From: Ceratothoa steindachneri
Lineage: Eukaryota > Arthropoda > Malacostraca > Isopoda > Cymothoidae
Direction: 5' to 3'
Assembly: GCA_963969495.1 (NCBI GenBank)
Contig: OZ018321.1
Coordinates: 195,465,126 to 195,529,125 of the forward strand
Length of the DNA: 64,000 nucleotides
The position numbers and the translations under genes are program-made. Below, in pieces: positions 24,546 to 36,159 of this stretch. Positions within the stretch are counted from its first letter, which is position 1. Each line of letters begins with the position of its first letter. The notes under the pieces are model-generated. The model was not told where the DNA came from, made no database searches, and saw nothing but the letters and a program-made list of their open reading frames with translations.

Positions 24546-25600
24546 GTTAGACTAGATTAGGATAGCTCAGGGTAAGGAAGTTTATATTCAGTTAGATTAG
24601 ATTAGGATAAATCAGGCTAAGGAAGGTTAGATTCTGTTAGATTAGATTAAGATGGATCAGGCTAAGAAAGCTTAGGATTAGGTTGGATTAGATTAGGATA
24701 GATCAGGCTAAGGAAGTTTCGATTTTGTTAGAGTAGACTAATCTAGATCAGCTAGAGAAGGTTATATTCAGTTAGAATAGATCAGGCTAAGGAAGTTTAG
24801 ATTCTTTTAGATTAGATTAAGATGTATCAGGCTAAGAAAGCTAGGATTCGGTTGGATTAGATTAGGATAAATCAGGCTAAGGAAGGTTAGATTCTTTTAG
24901 ATTAGATTAAGATTGATCAGGCTAAGAAAGCTTAGGATTCGGTTGGATTAGATTAGGATAGATCAGGCTAAGGAAGTTTCGATTTTGTTAGAGTAGATTA
25001 ATCTAGATCAGCTAGAGAAGGTTATATTCGGTTAGATTAGGTTAAGAGAGATCAGGCTAAGGAAGTTTAGATTCTTTTAGATTAGATTAAGATAGATCAA
25101 GATAAGGAAGGTTAGATTCGTCTAGGTGAGGTTAAGCTATGGAAGTTTAGGTTAGATTTGTTTAGTTAGATTTAGTTTAATTTAAACTCCTGTGTGGTTG
25201 TTTCTTGTTAAAAATCTCTAAACCAACGAGGGCATCTCCACCACAAATTTTATAAGAAGAATTCGTTAAAAAATGATGACGTTAGTGGAAGTGAAACAAT
25301 GGGGGAATTCCATTGCCTGACTAATATCTCCAATAGGAAGTAATACATCCAATAGGATAGATCAAGCTAAGGAAGTTTAGATTTTGTTAGATCAGATTAG
25401 TATAGCACAAGCTAAGGAAGTTTATATTCGGTTAGATTAAATTAGGATGAATCAGGCTAATGAAGGTTAGATTTTGTGAGATTAGATTAAGATAGACCAG
25501 GCTAAGAAAACTTAGGATTCGGTTAGATTAGAATGGGATTGATTAGGCTAAGGAAGTTTCGATTTTGTTAGACAACATTAATCTAGATCAGCTAAAGAAC
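24546..25600. repeat. TTAGG-like satellite D, right arm
   Basis: Units of about 60 bp carry GTTAGATTAGATTAGGATAG followed by ATCAGGCTAAGGAAGTTTAG, repeated about 12-14 times with alternating variants (TTCGATTTTGTTAGAGTAGA, GCTAAGAAAGCTTAGGATTC). The alternation suggests a higher-order unit of about 180-240 bp. It is broken by non-satellite sequence at about 25195-25350. The words are close to TTAGG, so this may be a degenerate derivative of telomere repeat; that is inference. Confidence 0.85.
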
Positions 25601-25769
25601 GAAAATATCTCATTTGACCCTCCCTGTCAAGGACAGATTCGGGGGAGTTGCGCGTTCAGTGCGGCACCAAGTAGTCGAGCTTTGTACCTCTTCACACCGA
25701 CTCCCCTCTGCTGATGCCATCGTTGTTTATTTGTGTATTTTAGGATTAATATCTTATTGTAATCCCTCC

Positions 25770-27200
25770 ATAATCACGCAACCACATCATAAATCACCAA
25801 ACATGATGATTGTCTCCTAAGCTGAGGGTAATCCCGTAAAGTAATTATAAATCACACACCCCGAGGATATTCGGACACTGTAATCATAAATCTTCAATCT
25901 GAGAATAATCACGCACCGTAATTCATAAATCGTCCTTTCTGAGGGTAATCACGCAATGTATTGATTAATCACTCAAAATGGTGATACTCATCCACACTGA
26001 TGATAATTACGCAACGTAATCCTAGATCAGTGAACCGGCTGATAATCATCTGGATTGTGGATAATTAATCAAGCAGCGCAACCATGTTACACAAAGTGAT
26101 GATAATCACTCAAGAATCTGAGGATAAACACATACCAAAATTATAAATCACTTGACAGGTTACTCATCCACAGTGAGGATAATTTTCACGCAACCTAATT
26201 ATAAATCACCCGACAAGATGATGCTCACCTAAGCTGAAGTTCATCACTCAACGTAATCGAAAAACATCCAGCCTGATGATAATCACCCACGGCGATAAAA
26301 ATAAAGCAACTTCATCCTAAATTAATCAACATGATGATACTTACCTAAGCTGAAGATAAAAATGCAACGTAAATGGCACAACATAATGAAGCTCACTCAA
26401 GTTCAGGTGATAAAACAACATAATCAAGACTCACTCAGCATGATGCTAATCACCCAACTTAGTCATAAATCGCCAAGGTTTAGGATAATCAGAAAATGGA
26501 TTCACAAATAACCAACATGATGATATTCCACCAAGGTGAACATAATCACGCAACGTAGCGGTAAATATCCAAACGGGGTGATAATCCCCCCAAATAATGA
26601 TACCTACGTAAGTGAAGATAATCTGGCAACGTAATCGTAAATTAGCAATCCAGATGAGAAGCCAAGCTAGGGTTTATCACGCAACGTAATCATCGTAACA
26701 TAACCGCGAATCACGAAAGTGAGGAATATCACGCAACTTTATCATAAATCACCCAATGTGTAGTTACTCTTTCAGAGGCCAATCACGTCGTTATAAATCG
26801 CGATTGGCCTCAATGGTAGTCATATAATCTAATAATAAATCAATCACCTTCATTCTAACTGACCCAACATAATCATAAATCAGCCAACCTGATGATGCTA
26901 TACTTAATCATAGATCATTGAACCTGATAATTATAATTAACCAACTTATTCAGAAATCACCCAATCCAATGATAATTACCAACTCTTTCTCAAATTGCCA
27001 AGTGCTAATCCGCAAGCTAATGATAATTATATAAATTACTAATGATACAGTATAATTTATTCAGCAAGTATATCTTAAAATTCCCAGTTGTAATAACCCA
27101 ACATAATAAAAAACGTCCAATTTAATCCCATTTCATCTTGTGCTAATCACCCAATCTAATCATATCTACCTCCATAATAATCAGCCAACTTAATCTAGGA
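25770..27200. repeat. Satellite C (TAATCACGCAACGTAATCATAAATC units)
   Basis: About 1.4 kb of diverged units mixing GATAATCACGCAACGTAATC, ATAAATCACCCAACC and TGATGATAATCACC, spacing about 20-45 bp. Units become shorter and more degenerate towards 27200. Non-coding. Confidence 0.8.
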
Positions 27201-27687
27201 AGTCGGAACATCGGGAATCCTTTGAGAAACTCCTGGAGCAAGCAGGTTCAAGAAAAATACATAAACCTCTCGCCAAGCCTACAATCTCCGTACAAAACCC
27301 CAACATCTGAAGTGTACGTACACGCAAACCCCACTCTATACGTACATAAAAATCCCCACCTCCTGGTCGAACAACGCTGCATCATCGGGAAGAAAATTCG
27401 ATCTCGGGATAAGAGAGACGGACTCCATAACGAAGATGGGTGGAGCTTAATCCCCTAAAGAGCAGAAGAGGGGGGGGGGGTGATTTCGGAAAGAGCAGGA
27501 GGTGGATAGGGATGGGGGAAGTTGATCCCTTGAATAACAGGAAGGGTGAAGGGGAACCTTGCTTAAGCGACTTGGGTGTAAGAGGGGTATGGGGCCCCAA
27601 GTCAGGGCTGCTGTTGACAGGCGTGCATGCTGCCCTGTCAGCGAGAGATGGATGTTCTCCGGTTAATGTTTTCGGTTCTGTTATTGG
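27201..27687. other. No recognisable feature
   Basis: Higher-GC stretch with a G10 run near 27471-27481. The overlapping frames on both strands (78-105 codons) look like chance. Its right end supplies the target site GTTATTGG of the next hAT element. Confidence 0.45.
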
Positions 27688-28107
27688 CAGGGCTCCCACT
27701 GCTGTTTTTTTTAGGTTACACCTGGGTTTCTATGTTTAATTTTGAAAAATCTCGTAAAACTGTTTTTTTTTCGGAAAATATATAACGATTTATTAATAAT
27801 TGCGATAAATTATATCCAATTAATATAAATTTATAGTGTTACAGTGGACGTAAATGTGCATATCAGATGAAACAGAACGTGTTCAATTGGTGTCAGCCGC
27901 ATCAAACAAGTATTGAACAAGTTTATACAGGCGGCGGCGTTGCACCATCACCACACTCCCATACCCTCAGTTCAATGTTGACTTGGCAGTGGCGTGGTGA
28001 ATTTCGTTTTTGTGAAGTTGTGGTTGTGCATTCATAACCGTGCATTTTTGTCATTTATGTAATATATATTTAGTTTTTCTTCACATTTTAGAAATACCGA
28101 TAACAAA

Positions 28108-30431
28108 ATGGCAAACCCTCTCGTAAAAGTGGCTAAAAAGTCGTATAAACAATCTTTTAAAGAAGAATGGTTAAAAGATGAAAATCTGAGAGTGGCTAAT
28201 AGAAGATCCGACTGAAAAGGGATGTAGTAACTGTATGTGCCGTAATACAAAAGTAAATCGATTTTATTATCGCACAGTAAAACGTCTAAACATGAGAACA
28301 ACATGAAAACTGCGGTCAACAACAAAGTTAAATAAATTTGTTAAAAAACAGAAGCCTACAGAAAACGAAGAGGTAGCGAGGGCAGAAGTTATGATATCCG
28401 CTTTCATTGCCAAACATCAGATGCCATTTGGTCAGACAGATCATAACATAGCATAACATAATTTCACCGATGACAAAACCCGCCCACAAAATGTATTCAT
28501 AGGATTGTGTCAGATCATGCATCTACAATATATAATTTGAATCATCCACAGGAATGTGTCAAAAACAAAACGCATCATCAATAAGGCTCCTCAAAATCTA
28601 AATCACCCATAATATATAATAATAAAAAACTGCATCCACAGGAATGAGTCCAGTCCCCCCCCCCCAAAAAAAAAGAAGTTAACCCTCCCTCCCCAGATAA
28701 TCATCTAATCTGTGTTTGAAAACATTCAAGTTTGGACTGTCTACTGTCTCAGGTAGCAAAATATTCCAGTAATCTACTACTCTATTGATGAAAATATATT
28801 TTCAACATCCACCTTGCACCTCTGTTTTTTAATTTTTAGGTGGTGACCCCTAGTCCTATTACTACCTTCCAACTCAAATAACTTGTTAAAATCCAACTTA
28901 TCCATCCCAGAAAAGATTTTAAAAAGCTCAATCATATCTCCCATGTCGTGCAAGAAAGCCTTTCACGACAGCAATATTGCAAAAGCAGTAACTATGCGAG
29001 CAACAAAAGCCTCTTATCTTATCCAAGAAGGAATTGCTTACCATGAAAAAATGAAAATTGCTGATATATATAAAAGTAAAATTCTCATTGATGCGAGTAC
29101 TGACATATCAGTGTCTCAAGTATTAGCTATCGTTATACGATATTTCGACGTTCAAAGGGGTGATGTAATTGATATTTACTTGACACAGTTTCTGTTGAAG
29201 ATGGAATGGCTAAAGGATTATAAGAGACTGTTAAAAAAACTTAGTGAGAAAGGAATCGTCATGTGTAATATTAAAGGTTTTGGTAGTGATAATTGTTCAA
29301 CCATGATGGGAAATATGAGCGCATTTCAAGCATTATTAAAAAGATATATTTCCTCACTTTTTATAATGGGTTACTTATGTCATTCTTTCGCATTGTGTAC
29401 TAGTCATGCAGTCAAGGTGTTTCCGACCTATCTTGAAACTTTGATGTCTTCTTATTTCTCACGCAGCAGCAAGCGAATTGCAGATTTTACTGCTATGCAA
29501 GATGTTACAAAGTCAGAAAATCACAAAATACCTAAGCTAGCTTAGACACGCAGGTTATCTCGCGGAAATGTAATAAAACTTGCGCTTGAGCAATGGGATG
29601 CATTACTGCTTTATTTTCAATCTGAATCTAAGGTTGACAAGATCGATGGGCCAAATGCTCTTTATGAACTATGAAAAGTAGGGGAACAAAACACTTGCTT
29701 CTCCTTTTATACTATATTGAATATTAAATTTCAATCTGAACACTTCAGACTCCATGTGCTGCATTCAATGGTGTATTCTGAATACAAAAACATTATAAGT
29801 TGTTTCATTAAGAAATAAGTCATTAATTCCGCAAAAATATCTGAAATTGACCAAAGTGACAAACAGTTACATAAACAATTGAACGATTTATATTTGGGTG
29901 GACGTTGCATGAGGCTATTGTCTTTGACGCCAATTGGAGAAAGTGGTGAAACAAGGTTTAAGACTGATTGTTTAAATTGCTTGGTTGCCCTCTGCATGCA
30001 AATTAAAAAACGATTTCCTCTAGACGAAGAAGGAATTGTTGCCAGTTTACGAGTTTTAGATCCCACTGCAGCAAAAGATCTTACAGAATCTCTCAATTAA
30101 ATAACGAACGTGGCACTGCATTTTCCCCACCTTGTTTCTGAAGATCAACGAGATAGTTTGGATGATGAATGAAGGTTATTTCGACAGTTCAAAGATGTTG
30201 TCACTGTTCTATAAATCTATTCTTGATTTCTGGTATTTTCTGCGTAACATCAAAGACAGCTTAAACAATTCAAAGTTCGGAATTCTTTCTCATTTCATGA
30301 CCCACCTTACTGTTTTACCACATTCTTTAAGATGTGTTGAAAGAATATTCTCACTTGTTAATCATGTCAAGACAAAACAAACAAACTCGCTAAAAACGGG
30401 CACTGTTAAGAAAAGGCAGTTGGCAAAATAA
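28108..30431 (+). pseudogene. hAT transposase (ZBED/SCAND3-like), frameshifted and interrupted
   Basis: The first frame opens with ATG at 28108 (MANPLVKVAKKSYKQSFKEE) and slips near 28195. It continues with a small Cys cluster (GCSNCMC), KHENNMKTAV, and EVARAEVMISAFIAKHQMPF at about 28370-28430. After the LINE insert it resumes at about 28944 with CKKAFHDSNIAKAVTMRATK, then ILIDASTDISVSQVLAIVIRY (first catalytic Asp region, near 29080-29140), GFGSDNCSTMMGN (second Asp region, about 29277-29315) and CHSFALCTSHAVKV. Past a stop at 29543 it goes on with IKLALEQWDALLLYFQSES, FPLDEEGIVASL, DDEWRLFRQFKDVV and the C-terminal dimerisation block LPHSLRCVERIFSLVNHV near 30310-30365. This order is that of complete hAT transposases of the ZBED/SCAND3 type. 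At least five frameshifts or stops make it inactive. Confidence 0.88.
28444..28943 (-). mobile_element. 5'-truncated LINE tail nested in the hAT
   Basis: On the minus strand 28690-28943 encodes MIELFKIFSGMDKLDFNKLF, then GSNRTRGHHLKIKKQRCKVD and, after a one-base slip, INRVVDYWNILPETV and NVFKHRLDDY. It matches the extreme C-terminus of CR1-like LINE reverse transcriptases (GIDKLD....F....RTRGH..KL.K.RC, F.NRV...WN.LP..VV). The 3' non-coding tail runs to about 28444 and ends in a small ATAACATAGCATAACATAA repeat, typical of CR1-type 3' ends. Only the 3' end of the LINE is present. It splits the hAT transposase between AKHQMPFGQTDH and CKKAFHDSN, so it arrived after the hAT. A C10A10 run at about 28657-28677 lies in its tail. 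Confidence 0.8.
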
Positions 30432-30739
30432 GCATTGCCGAGGGATCAGCAAAACTGTTGCACATTGTCACCTAAACTAGATTTGGTGAGATGTCGTGGA
30501 AGGCGCTTGTCACCTGCGTTATGAAAAACGTCTCAAACATCAGAAACATCTTCTTGAAGTAAATTTCTGCTCTGCAGAAATAAATTCGGAATATCTGAAA
30601 TTTTGATCTTTATTTCAACTTATGGAAATATATTTATATTATTTTATGCAAAATAAAACTTCTAGTTTTTTTTGTACGAATATGTTTTTTTTTTCATGTG
30701 TTGCCTTGGTTTATTTAAAATCATGGAGTGGGAGCACTG

Positions 30740-32584
30740 GTTATTGGGTCTGGTCGTGGGTCTGCTGGTGCGTCTGCTCGCGGGTTTTCTCGCAGGTCTG
30801 CTTTTAGGAAAACTTGGACACAATATAAGACATTTTTAGGTTTGTTTATGCAAATATAAGACATTTATTCTTTTAAATTAAATGCTCATGTGTGTAATTG
30901 CTTAGAGTAATTCTATCCTTTCTTTTGGCGGGAATTCACTAATAGAGAAACAATAATTAAAAAGTTAGGCTCTGTACGTATTATGTTTAGCTATGGCTTA
31001 ATGGCTAACTGATTGTGTTCCTGGCTTGAGGGTTTTTAAATGGGAAATCTTCTCTAGATTTGTTCAAGTTAGTGCCAATGGAGTAGTTTGATACCATTTT
31101 GGGATCGGAAGAACATCTCCCCATAGAAAGTTAAAGAGATAAATATTCACAAGGCTTAACATAGGAAGGCGAATGTTTAATGGCCCAAACTTAGTAGTCC
31201 TCAAACACATTCACTCTTTCGTGTTCTGTCTACAATAGAACCTAACTTAGCCTAAGTTAGGTTCTGCTATAGATGTTAAACTATAAATTAACCTAACCTA
31301 GGTTAGTTGGATAATAAGGTGAACTAACCTAGGTTAGCTGAATGCTAAATTATCCTTACCTAGGTTATATGGATGGCTTGAACATCTTTTCCTCCAAGCT
31401 TTAGGAGGATGTTCGAATTAGTCCCATTTTGGAGTGCAAAATGAAAATCTATATGGCCTGTACGGAAATATGGTATTAATTCACCGATTTAAACGTCTTT
31501 CTTCAAAGGGGTAGGTGTATTTTGATGAATTATTGATATATGTATAATTTGTCAATTCCCAAACAGCTAAACCCCTGTTCTCCACCCGAGACTAATCTTC
31601 GAAACACCAGTCGAAGCCTAACAAACACAACCGTTTGAATGGCGGCTGTCACGTAAATTTTCTGAAAAATGAAAAATGCTATCCTTCCCCCCCTAAAAAA
31701 AATAGATCTCCTTCACCAAAAAATATGCTCCCCTCCCCCACTATTGTCTTGTCTGAATTTTTAATGTTGTTTTTCAAAATCTTAACTAATCCCCCCAAAT
31801 TATGGTAGTCAACTCGAAATATCGATTTCTTCGAAAAAACTTTTGTACCCCTCAAATTTAAATGTTCTGAAAGAAGTATTATGCGCCCTGTCCAAATCCT
31901 ATGTCATAAAAATTTATGTTAGCCCTCCCTGATTTGAGAGCTCATAAATATGCATACTACACCCCCAAAACAGACTTGTTGCTCATCCCGTAATCTAGTT
32001 CCATCACTTTTATACATATAAACTCTTGGCTAAAAATGTAAAATTTATTTCAAAATATAAAAAAACGCACTTTATTAGAATCAATTTAATAGATTGCAGT
32101 AGTAGTTTCTGTATCTTCTACAATCTCCAACTGTACGATGAGAAGCCTGGACACAAATACTTTATATATAGAAGCAGATGGGGGGAAGGATCACAAGGAA
32201 GGGAAGGATTACAAGGAAGAGAGGGGGAGAACAAAGGATAGCATTGAAAGCAACATGTGAATTGGTGACGATTTTCGAAGCAAGTTTTTTGGTCGAGAGA
32301 ATTTTGAATAACCTTGTGGAATTTAAAGGAGCCCTCAGACATTTTGTAAAATGGAAATTATTCAATCGATATACATTCAATTATACGTCTTTTGAAATAA
32401 TTAGCAGCCTTAATGTCGGAAATTTTTGGTCGATTTTCTTATTTTCATCGTTAGCAAGTTCCTAGAGACTATTAATAGGATCAATTCCTGAATATTTGTT
32501 GTCCGCAAATTTAACTCTAATTAAGTTGATTTACGATGGCAGCGTTCGTGTTTAAGTAACTTGTTAGAAATATTTTATGAGATG
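30740..32584. other. No gene; TTAGG-like words at about 31230-31370
   Basis: Non-coding. Between 31230 and 31370 several palindromic ACCTAACCTAGGTTAG-type words occur (AACCTAACTTAGCCTAAGTT, TTAACCTAACCTAGGTTAGT, AACTAACCTAGGTTAGCTG), related to the telomere-like words elsewhere. Frames at 32026-32465 on both strands are overlapping and unconvincing. Confidence 0.5.
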
Positions 32585-32862
32585 ATATCAACTTTTGCCA
32601 ACATAAAGGTCTCGATATAGCTGATCTATATTTCAAGATAGCGTTTGATGTTGTTCTGCATAAGAGACTTGCGATAAAATTAAACTCGCAGGGTATAAGG
32701 AGAAGGGTACTTAATTGGATTCACAAGTAGTGGGTAAATAGGTAGAAGAAAGTCATGATAAATGGGATTAACTCAAGCTGGACATCAGTCATTAGCGGAG
32801 TCGCTCAAAGTTCATTACTTGGTCAAGTGTTGTTTATAATCTATATTAATGAACTTGAAGTA
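32585..32862 (+). pseudogene. LINE reverse transcriptase, left half (split by mariner)
   Basis: The plus strand reads FKIAFDVVLHKRLAIKLNSQ, then GIRRRVLNWI, VMINGINSSWTSVISGVAQS and LLGQVLFIIYINELEV. These correspond to the DFxKAFDxVxHxxLxxKL block, the SGVPQGSxLGPxLFxIYINDL block and their linker in CR1-like LINE reverse transcriptases. Two in-frame stops lie in the middle. The first catalytic Asp (normally YLDF.KAFD) is eroded to LYFKIAFD, although the second Asp of that block survives. The sequence is cut at a TA dinucleotide and continues beyond the mariner at 34136. Confidence 0.85.
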
Positions 32863-34135
32863 ACGGGTATTGCAAAAGTCCTGTTACTCTCATTACTACG
32901 CTCTCAACAGTTTCGATGTAGTTAGACACGTTTTTATTGCTTCAACATATAACTATGTGTTTATATTACAATATTAATCAATGTAAATGCCGTGGACGGC
33001 GAGTACGCACTCCAGGCAAGACATGAAGGCCCCAACCATGTTGCAGACGAAGTCTTTCCTTCTTCTGGCCGCCACGCGCGCTTGACGGAAGACATATGAT
33101 CGTCAATGTTGCTGTGAGGGACTTTGCAGACCTTGCCATCCACATGCACCCACAAGCTGTAGTCGAGGAAATTAAAGTCGGGCGACTGCGGTGGCCAAAA
33201 TTGCTTCGACAAGAAGGTCATTTTCGACCCCATTTACTATTGCACGGTCCTGGACCTGTGGGCCGGGACACATTCCTATTGAAAGACATAGTCTTTTTTC
33301 TTCTTGATCTTTTTTTCTCAGGGCAGGAATTTGGTGGCGAGGATGTCCGTTTAATCGGCCACAGTGAGCCTGCGTACCACACCAGTGGCAGCGGCAGCAT
33401 CTATTCGCCATTCGAAGCCACGGCGAGGAGCATCATCACGGAGGCCGAGTGTTTGGTGTTGGACACGTAGCAGACCTTGGTAACGTCCTGGCGGAAGCTT
33501 CCCACGCAGTCGTTCTACTCTTGAATGACCGGATCGACCGTGAATTTTTTTTCATCACAAAAAAAGGAGAATTCGATTGCCTTGACTCTTCAAGTTGTTG
33601 AGATGGCAACGACAGTGCTCCCGACGTTGTTCTCGCTTAAGGTCGGTGAGCAGAGTCCTTTCCACATACCTCAAGCTTTGCTGCCCGAATCCTTGACAGG
33701 GCTGGGCACTATGGGCACTGAGATATTCTTCTTCTTCGCGAACGTAGTAATTTTGATCTTCGGAGAAATTTCGAATGCCTTTCTCCAGCCAAACAGTTGA
33801 CAACTTGAGGTCTGCCTGAACGAGGTCGATCTTTAAGGTCTTCCCGTTGTTGAGCCTCTCTGCGACTCAGTGATACTGTGGACGGTCTTCCGGCTGACGT
33901 TGAGTCGCTTATCGATGTTGGACTTTTTGTGTCCCGAACGCAGGAGAGCAGATATCTCGATTCTTTTGACTCCCATATCGACACACCTGCACACAATGGG
34001 AAAGATGTTTTAACCACACATGCTAGAAAAGTAGAACTTTAAGTTTGTTTGACGGAAAATTTTTCTATCACACACGTAAACCTCTCGAAAGATTAAAAAA
34101 AACCCTGAGTGGAACAAAACTTTTGCAAAACCAGA
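32863..34135 (-). mobile_element. Mariner (Tc1/mariner) element inserted in a LINE
   Basis: Terminal inverted repeats: the left end reads ACGGGTATTGCAAAAGTCC, the right end on the minus strand TCTGGTTTTGCAAAAGTTT, in register (19 of 25 first bases agree, including TTGCAAAAGT and TGTT). Both ends are flanked by TA, the obligatory mariner target. The length, 1273 bp, is the standard 1.3 kb. It lies between the two halves of one LINE reverse transcriptase and so postdates that LINE insertion. The internal transposase is broken. Confidence 0.92.
32961..34010 (-). pseudogene. Mariner transposase, degenerate
   Basis: Minus-strand fragments in three frames. The clearest is the third catalytic region at about 33170-33200, FWPPQSPDFNFLDYSLWVHV, the WPPxSPDLNPLDY signature of mariner in which the Asp is the last catalytic residue. 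Upstream (higher coordinates) are FTVDPVIQE and the beta-strand block SVMMLLAVASNGE (about 33380-33440, corresponding to VMVWGGVSxxG), and near the N-terminus LKDRPRSGRPQVV at about 33790-33830, the usual linker before the catalytic domain. A live enzyme would cut and paste at TA. Frameshifts separate all blocks, so this copy is dead. Confidence 0.85.
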
Positions 34136-34330
34136 TAATTTATTATGCAAAATTTCAAAATTTGCCGGTCATACAAAATTAGAAGAGAAAACTAGATATC
34201 GCTTTTGTCATTAAATTTCCACACTACTTTCGATACAGTAGTGTTTGGCAAATGAAGTTTATTGTAGATAAGTGAAGGTAAGCATTCAAGTCAATCAAAA
34301 TATTAAAAAGTTTCAATAATATAAAGTGTA
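34136..34330 (+). pseudogene. LINE reverse transcriptase, right half (split by mariner)
   Basis: Immediately after the mariner the plus strand reads CKISKFAGHTKLEEKT, clearly the KFADDTKL catalytic block of the LINE reverse transcriptase with the catalytic DD changed to GH, then WQMKFIVDK near 34245-34275 (the usual WQMKFNxxKC segment). It continues the left half at 32585-32862 after a one-base frame slip and fades near 34330. The changed catalytic pair shows that the LINE copy is dead. Confidence 0.82.
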
Positions 34331-36150
34331 AGTTTGTATTTTAGTTAGATAACCGAGTTACACGACGTCACTCTAATTAACAAAAGATCTAATGCTGCGA
34401 TAGTACAGAACTTTTTTTTCTTTCGTAATTACTTAGGGAATAATTACCCTATGATGATCATTGAAAGCACTTAATTGAATATTTTTAAGAAAATAATTAT
34501 CAAATATTACCTTAACATATAAAATTGGCCCTAAAAGTAACATTGCGTATAACATATAATTTACATCGTCATTTTTCCCTTCACTGAACTTTTTTTCCTT
34601 TTCCTATCATAAACTGGCCTTAAGGAGATCATAGATGCTTCGTTGGTCTGTAATATTCAATCTCTATCTTATTTTTCCTTTATAGGATTAGGCATCACTC
34701 TCTCTGTTGACTTTTGCCATCTCATTCAATCTAGAAGTAATTATCATTGTTTGACTGTCTCAGTTTCACTATTGTTCTAATCCCCTTCTGCTTCCCCTCT
34801 CTCACAGCAATAGAATGGATAAAGCATTATTATAACTTCCTAAGCTTTCAAAAGCTTTAAGGGTATCGCACAGAGATTAGGCGGCCAAAGTTTTCCCGCG
34901 CCTTTTTGCGAGGCGCTTTTAAGATAATTTATCTCAATGTCTGTAAATAAACATCGACCAAATTCCGGCCGTTTTTCGCGCTAAGCTCTTACCGACAAGT
35001 ATTTGGGTGAAATTACACTCCATGTATGTCTATTGTGATATCTGATATATAAGTATTTTATAATATGTATGTTTAGTGTAAGATATTCCTTGAAATGCAG
35101 TAAAAGAGAGTACAAAGGAATTAAAGGAAGGGAAGAAGTATCTAGTGAACTGTTGGTACAGATTAAAGATCTGGCACAAAAAATTATTTCCATTCTTGTT
35201 AATGTTACTTCCTTACAAAGAAGTGAAAACCAACGATGGCATCTTCGCCAAAGGTTTCCGAAGAAAACTTCATAGAGAATTTATGAAAGGAGTGGCGATA
35301 AAGATGTGTGGTAGGGTATATATCCCGACGACAATAAACATGAGACTAATTTGGGCGATCGGGGCCGCAAGGATGAACGTGGAATCCCTGCGCGAAAATG
35401 CTTTCTGGACGTCTTGACTGTAGATAAGAACGGAATCTAGAACACTATGGAATTTGAAGAACCCATCCTGGCACTCAAAAATCACGGAATAGGACTAGGT
35501 GTGGAAGAAGAGACACGAGGCCACTATCCTCTTCATGATATTGCATCAACAGTAGGCCACAGCTATGTGCCGGTAGCACGAAACGTCCGAGTGCTTCCAG
35601 TCAGGCTTGAGGACAGGCACCATAACTGTCTTACACAAGGCCCAAACATGGGGAAACTGCCTTCAAGCCAAATCCAGTTGTAAAGATCTAGGATATAGTG
35701 AAGTGCCGATACCAAAGAATTGTTGGAGGAGGCACTGGGGGATTCCATCAGGACAGGACCAGTGGATTGACATTAAGAAAGGGCGTCTCACATTCTTCCA
35801 TGGTGAAAAAAATCAGTTGCAGTCTGCGTCTTGTGGGAGTGAGGGGGGCGAGCTATCATCTAAACAGTTACCCTCTCTGAAGAAGGACAGGCAGCGTGGG
35901 GTGGGCTTACCCACCACGCCTCGGACTTGGCGAAAGACGTCGTGGAGTGAGGAGTTGGTAGAGATAGCAACGTAGTAAATATTTAACCTAGCTTATCCGA
36001 AATATAAGTTGAAGAAGATGGGTTCACTTTTTTCAACAAGTTGTATGCTTTTTAGGGTGAACTGCTTCACTCTACTCGGGAGATCACCATGGGACCGCGC
36101 AAAGGATGAATGTAGCGGGAGAATGAGGATACTAGAGTAGGCAGATGTGA
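34331..36150. other. Unassigned; overlapping open frames at 35145-35975
   Basis: No recognised homology. From 35069 to 35975 the plus strand has several consecutive open frames (68, 90, 78 and 122 codons in different phases) of ordinary amino-acid composition and higher GC than the surroundings. This could be an eroded coding sequence, possibly of another retroelement, but I see no diagnostic motif. Confidence 0.4.
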
Positions 36151-36159
36151 AAACTAGAA

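Larger units (their letters stand above)
27688..30739 (+). mobile_element. Full-length dead hAT transposon with perfect 8-bp target duplication
   Basis: The 3052-bp element starts CAGGGCTCCCACTGCTG at 27688 and, read from the right end on the minus strand, starts CAGTGCTCCCACTCCATG at 30739. The inverted ends agree at 12 of the first 13 bases. The flanking octamers GTTATTGG (27680-27687) and GTTATTGG (30740-30747) are identical, the standard hAT target-site duplication. Inside are a broken transposase (28108-30431) and a nested LINE tail (about 28444-28943); without that insert the element would be about 2.55 kb. It differs from the hAT at 21066 in its ends and its transposase subgroup. Confidence 0.95.
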
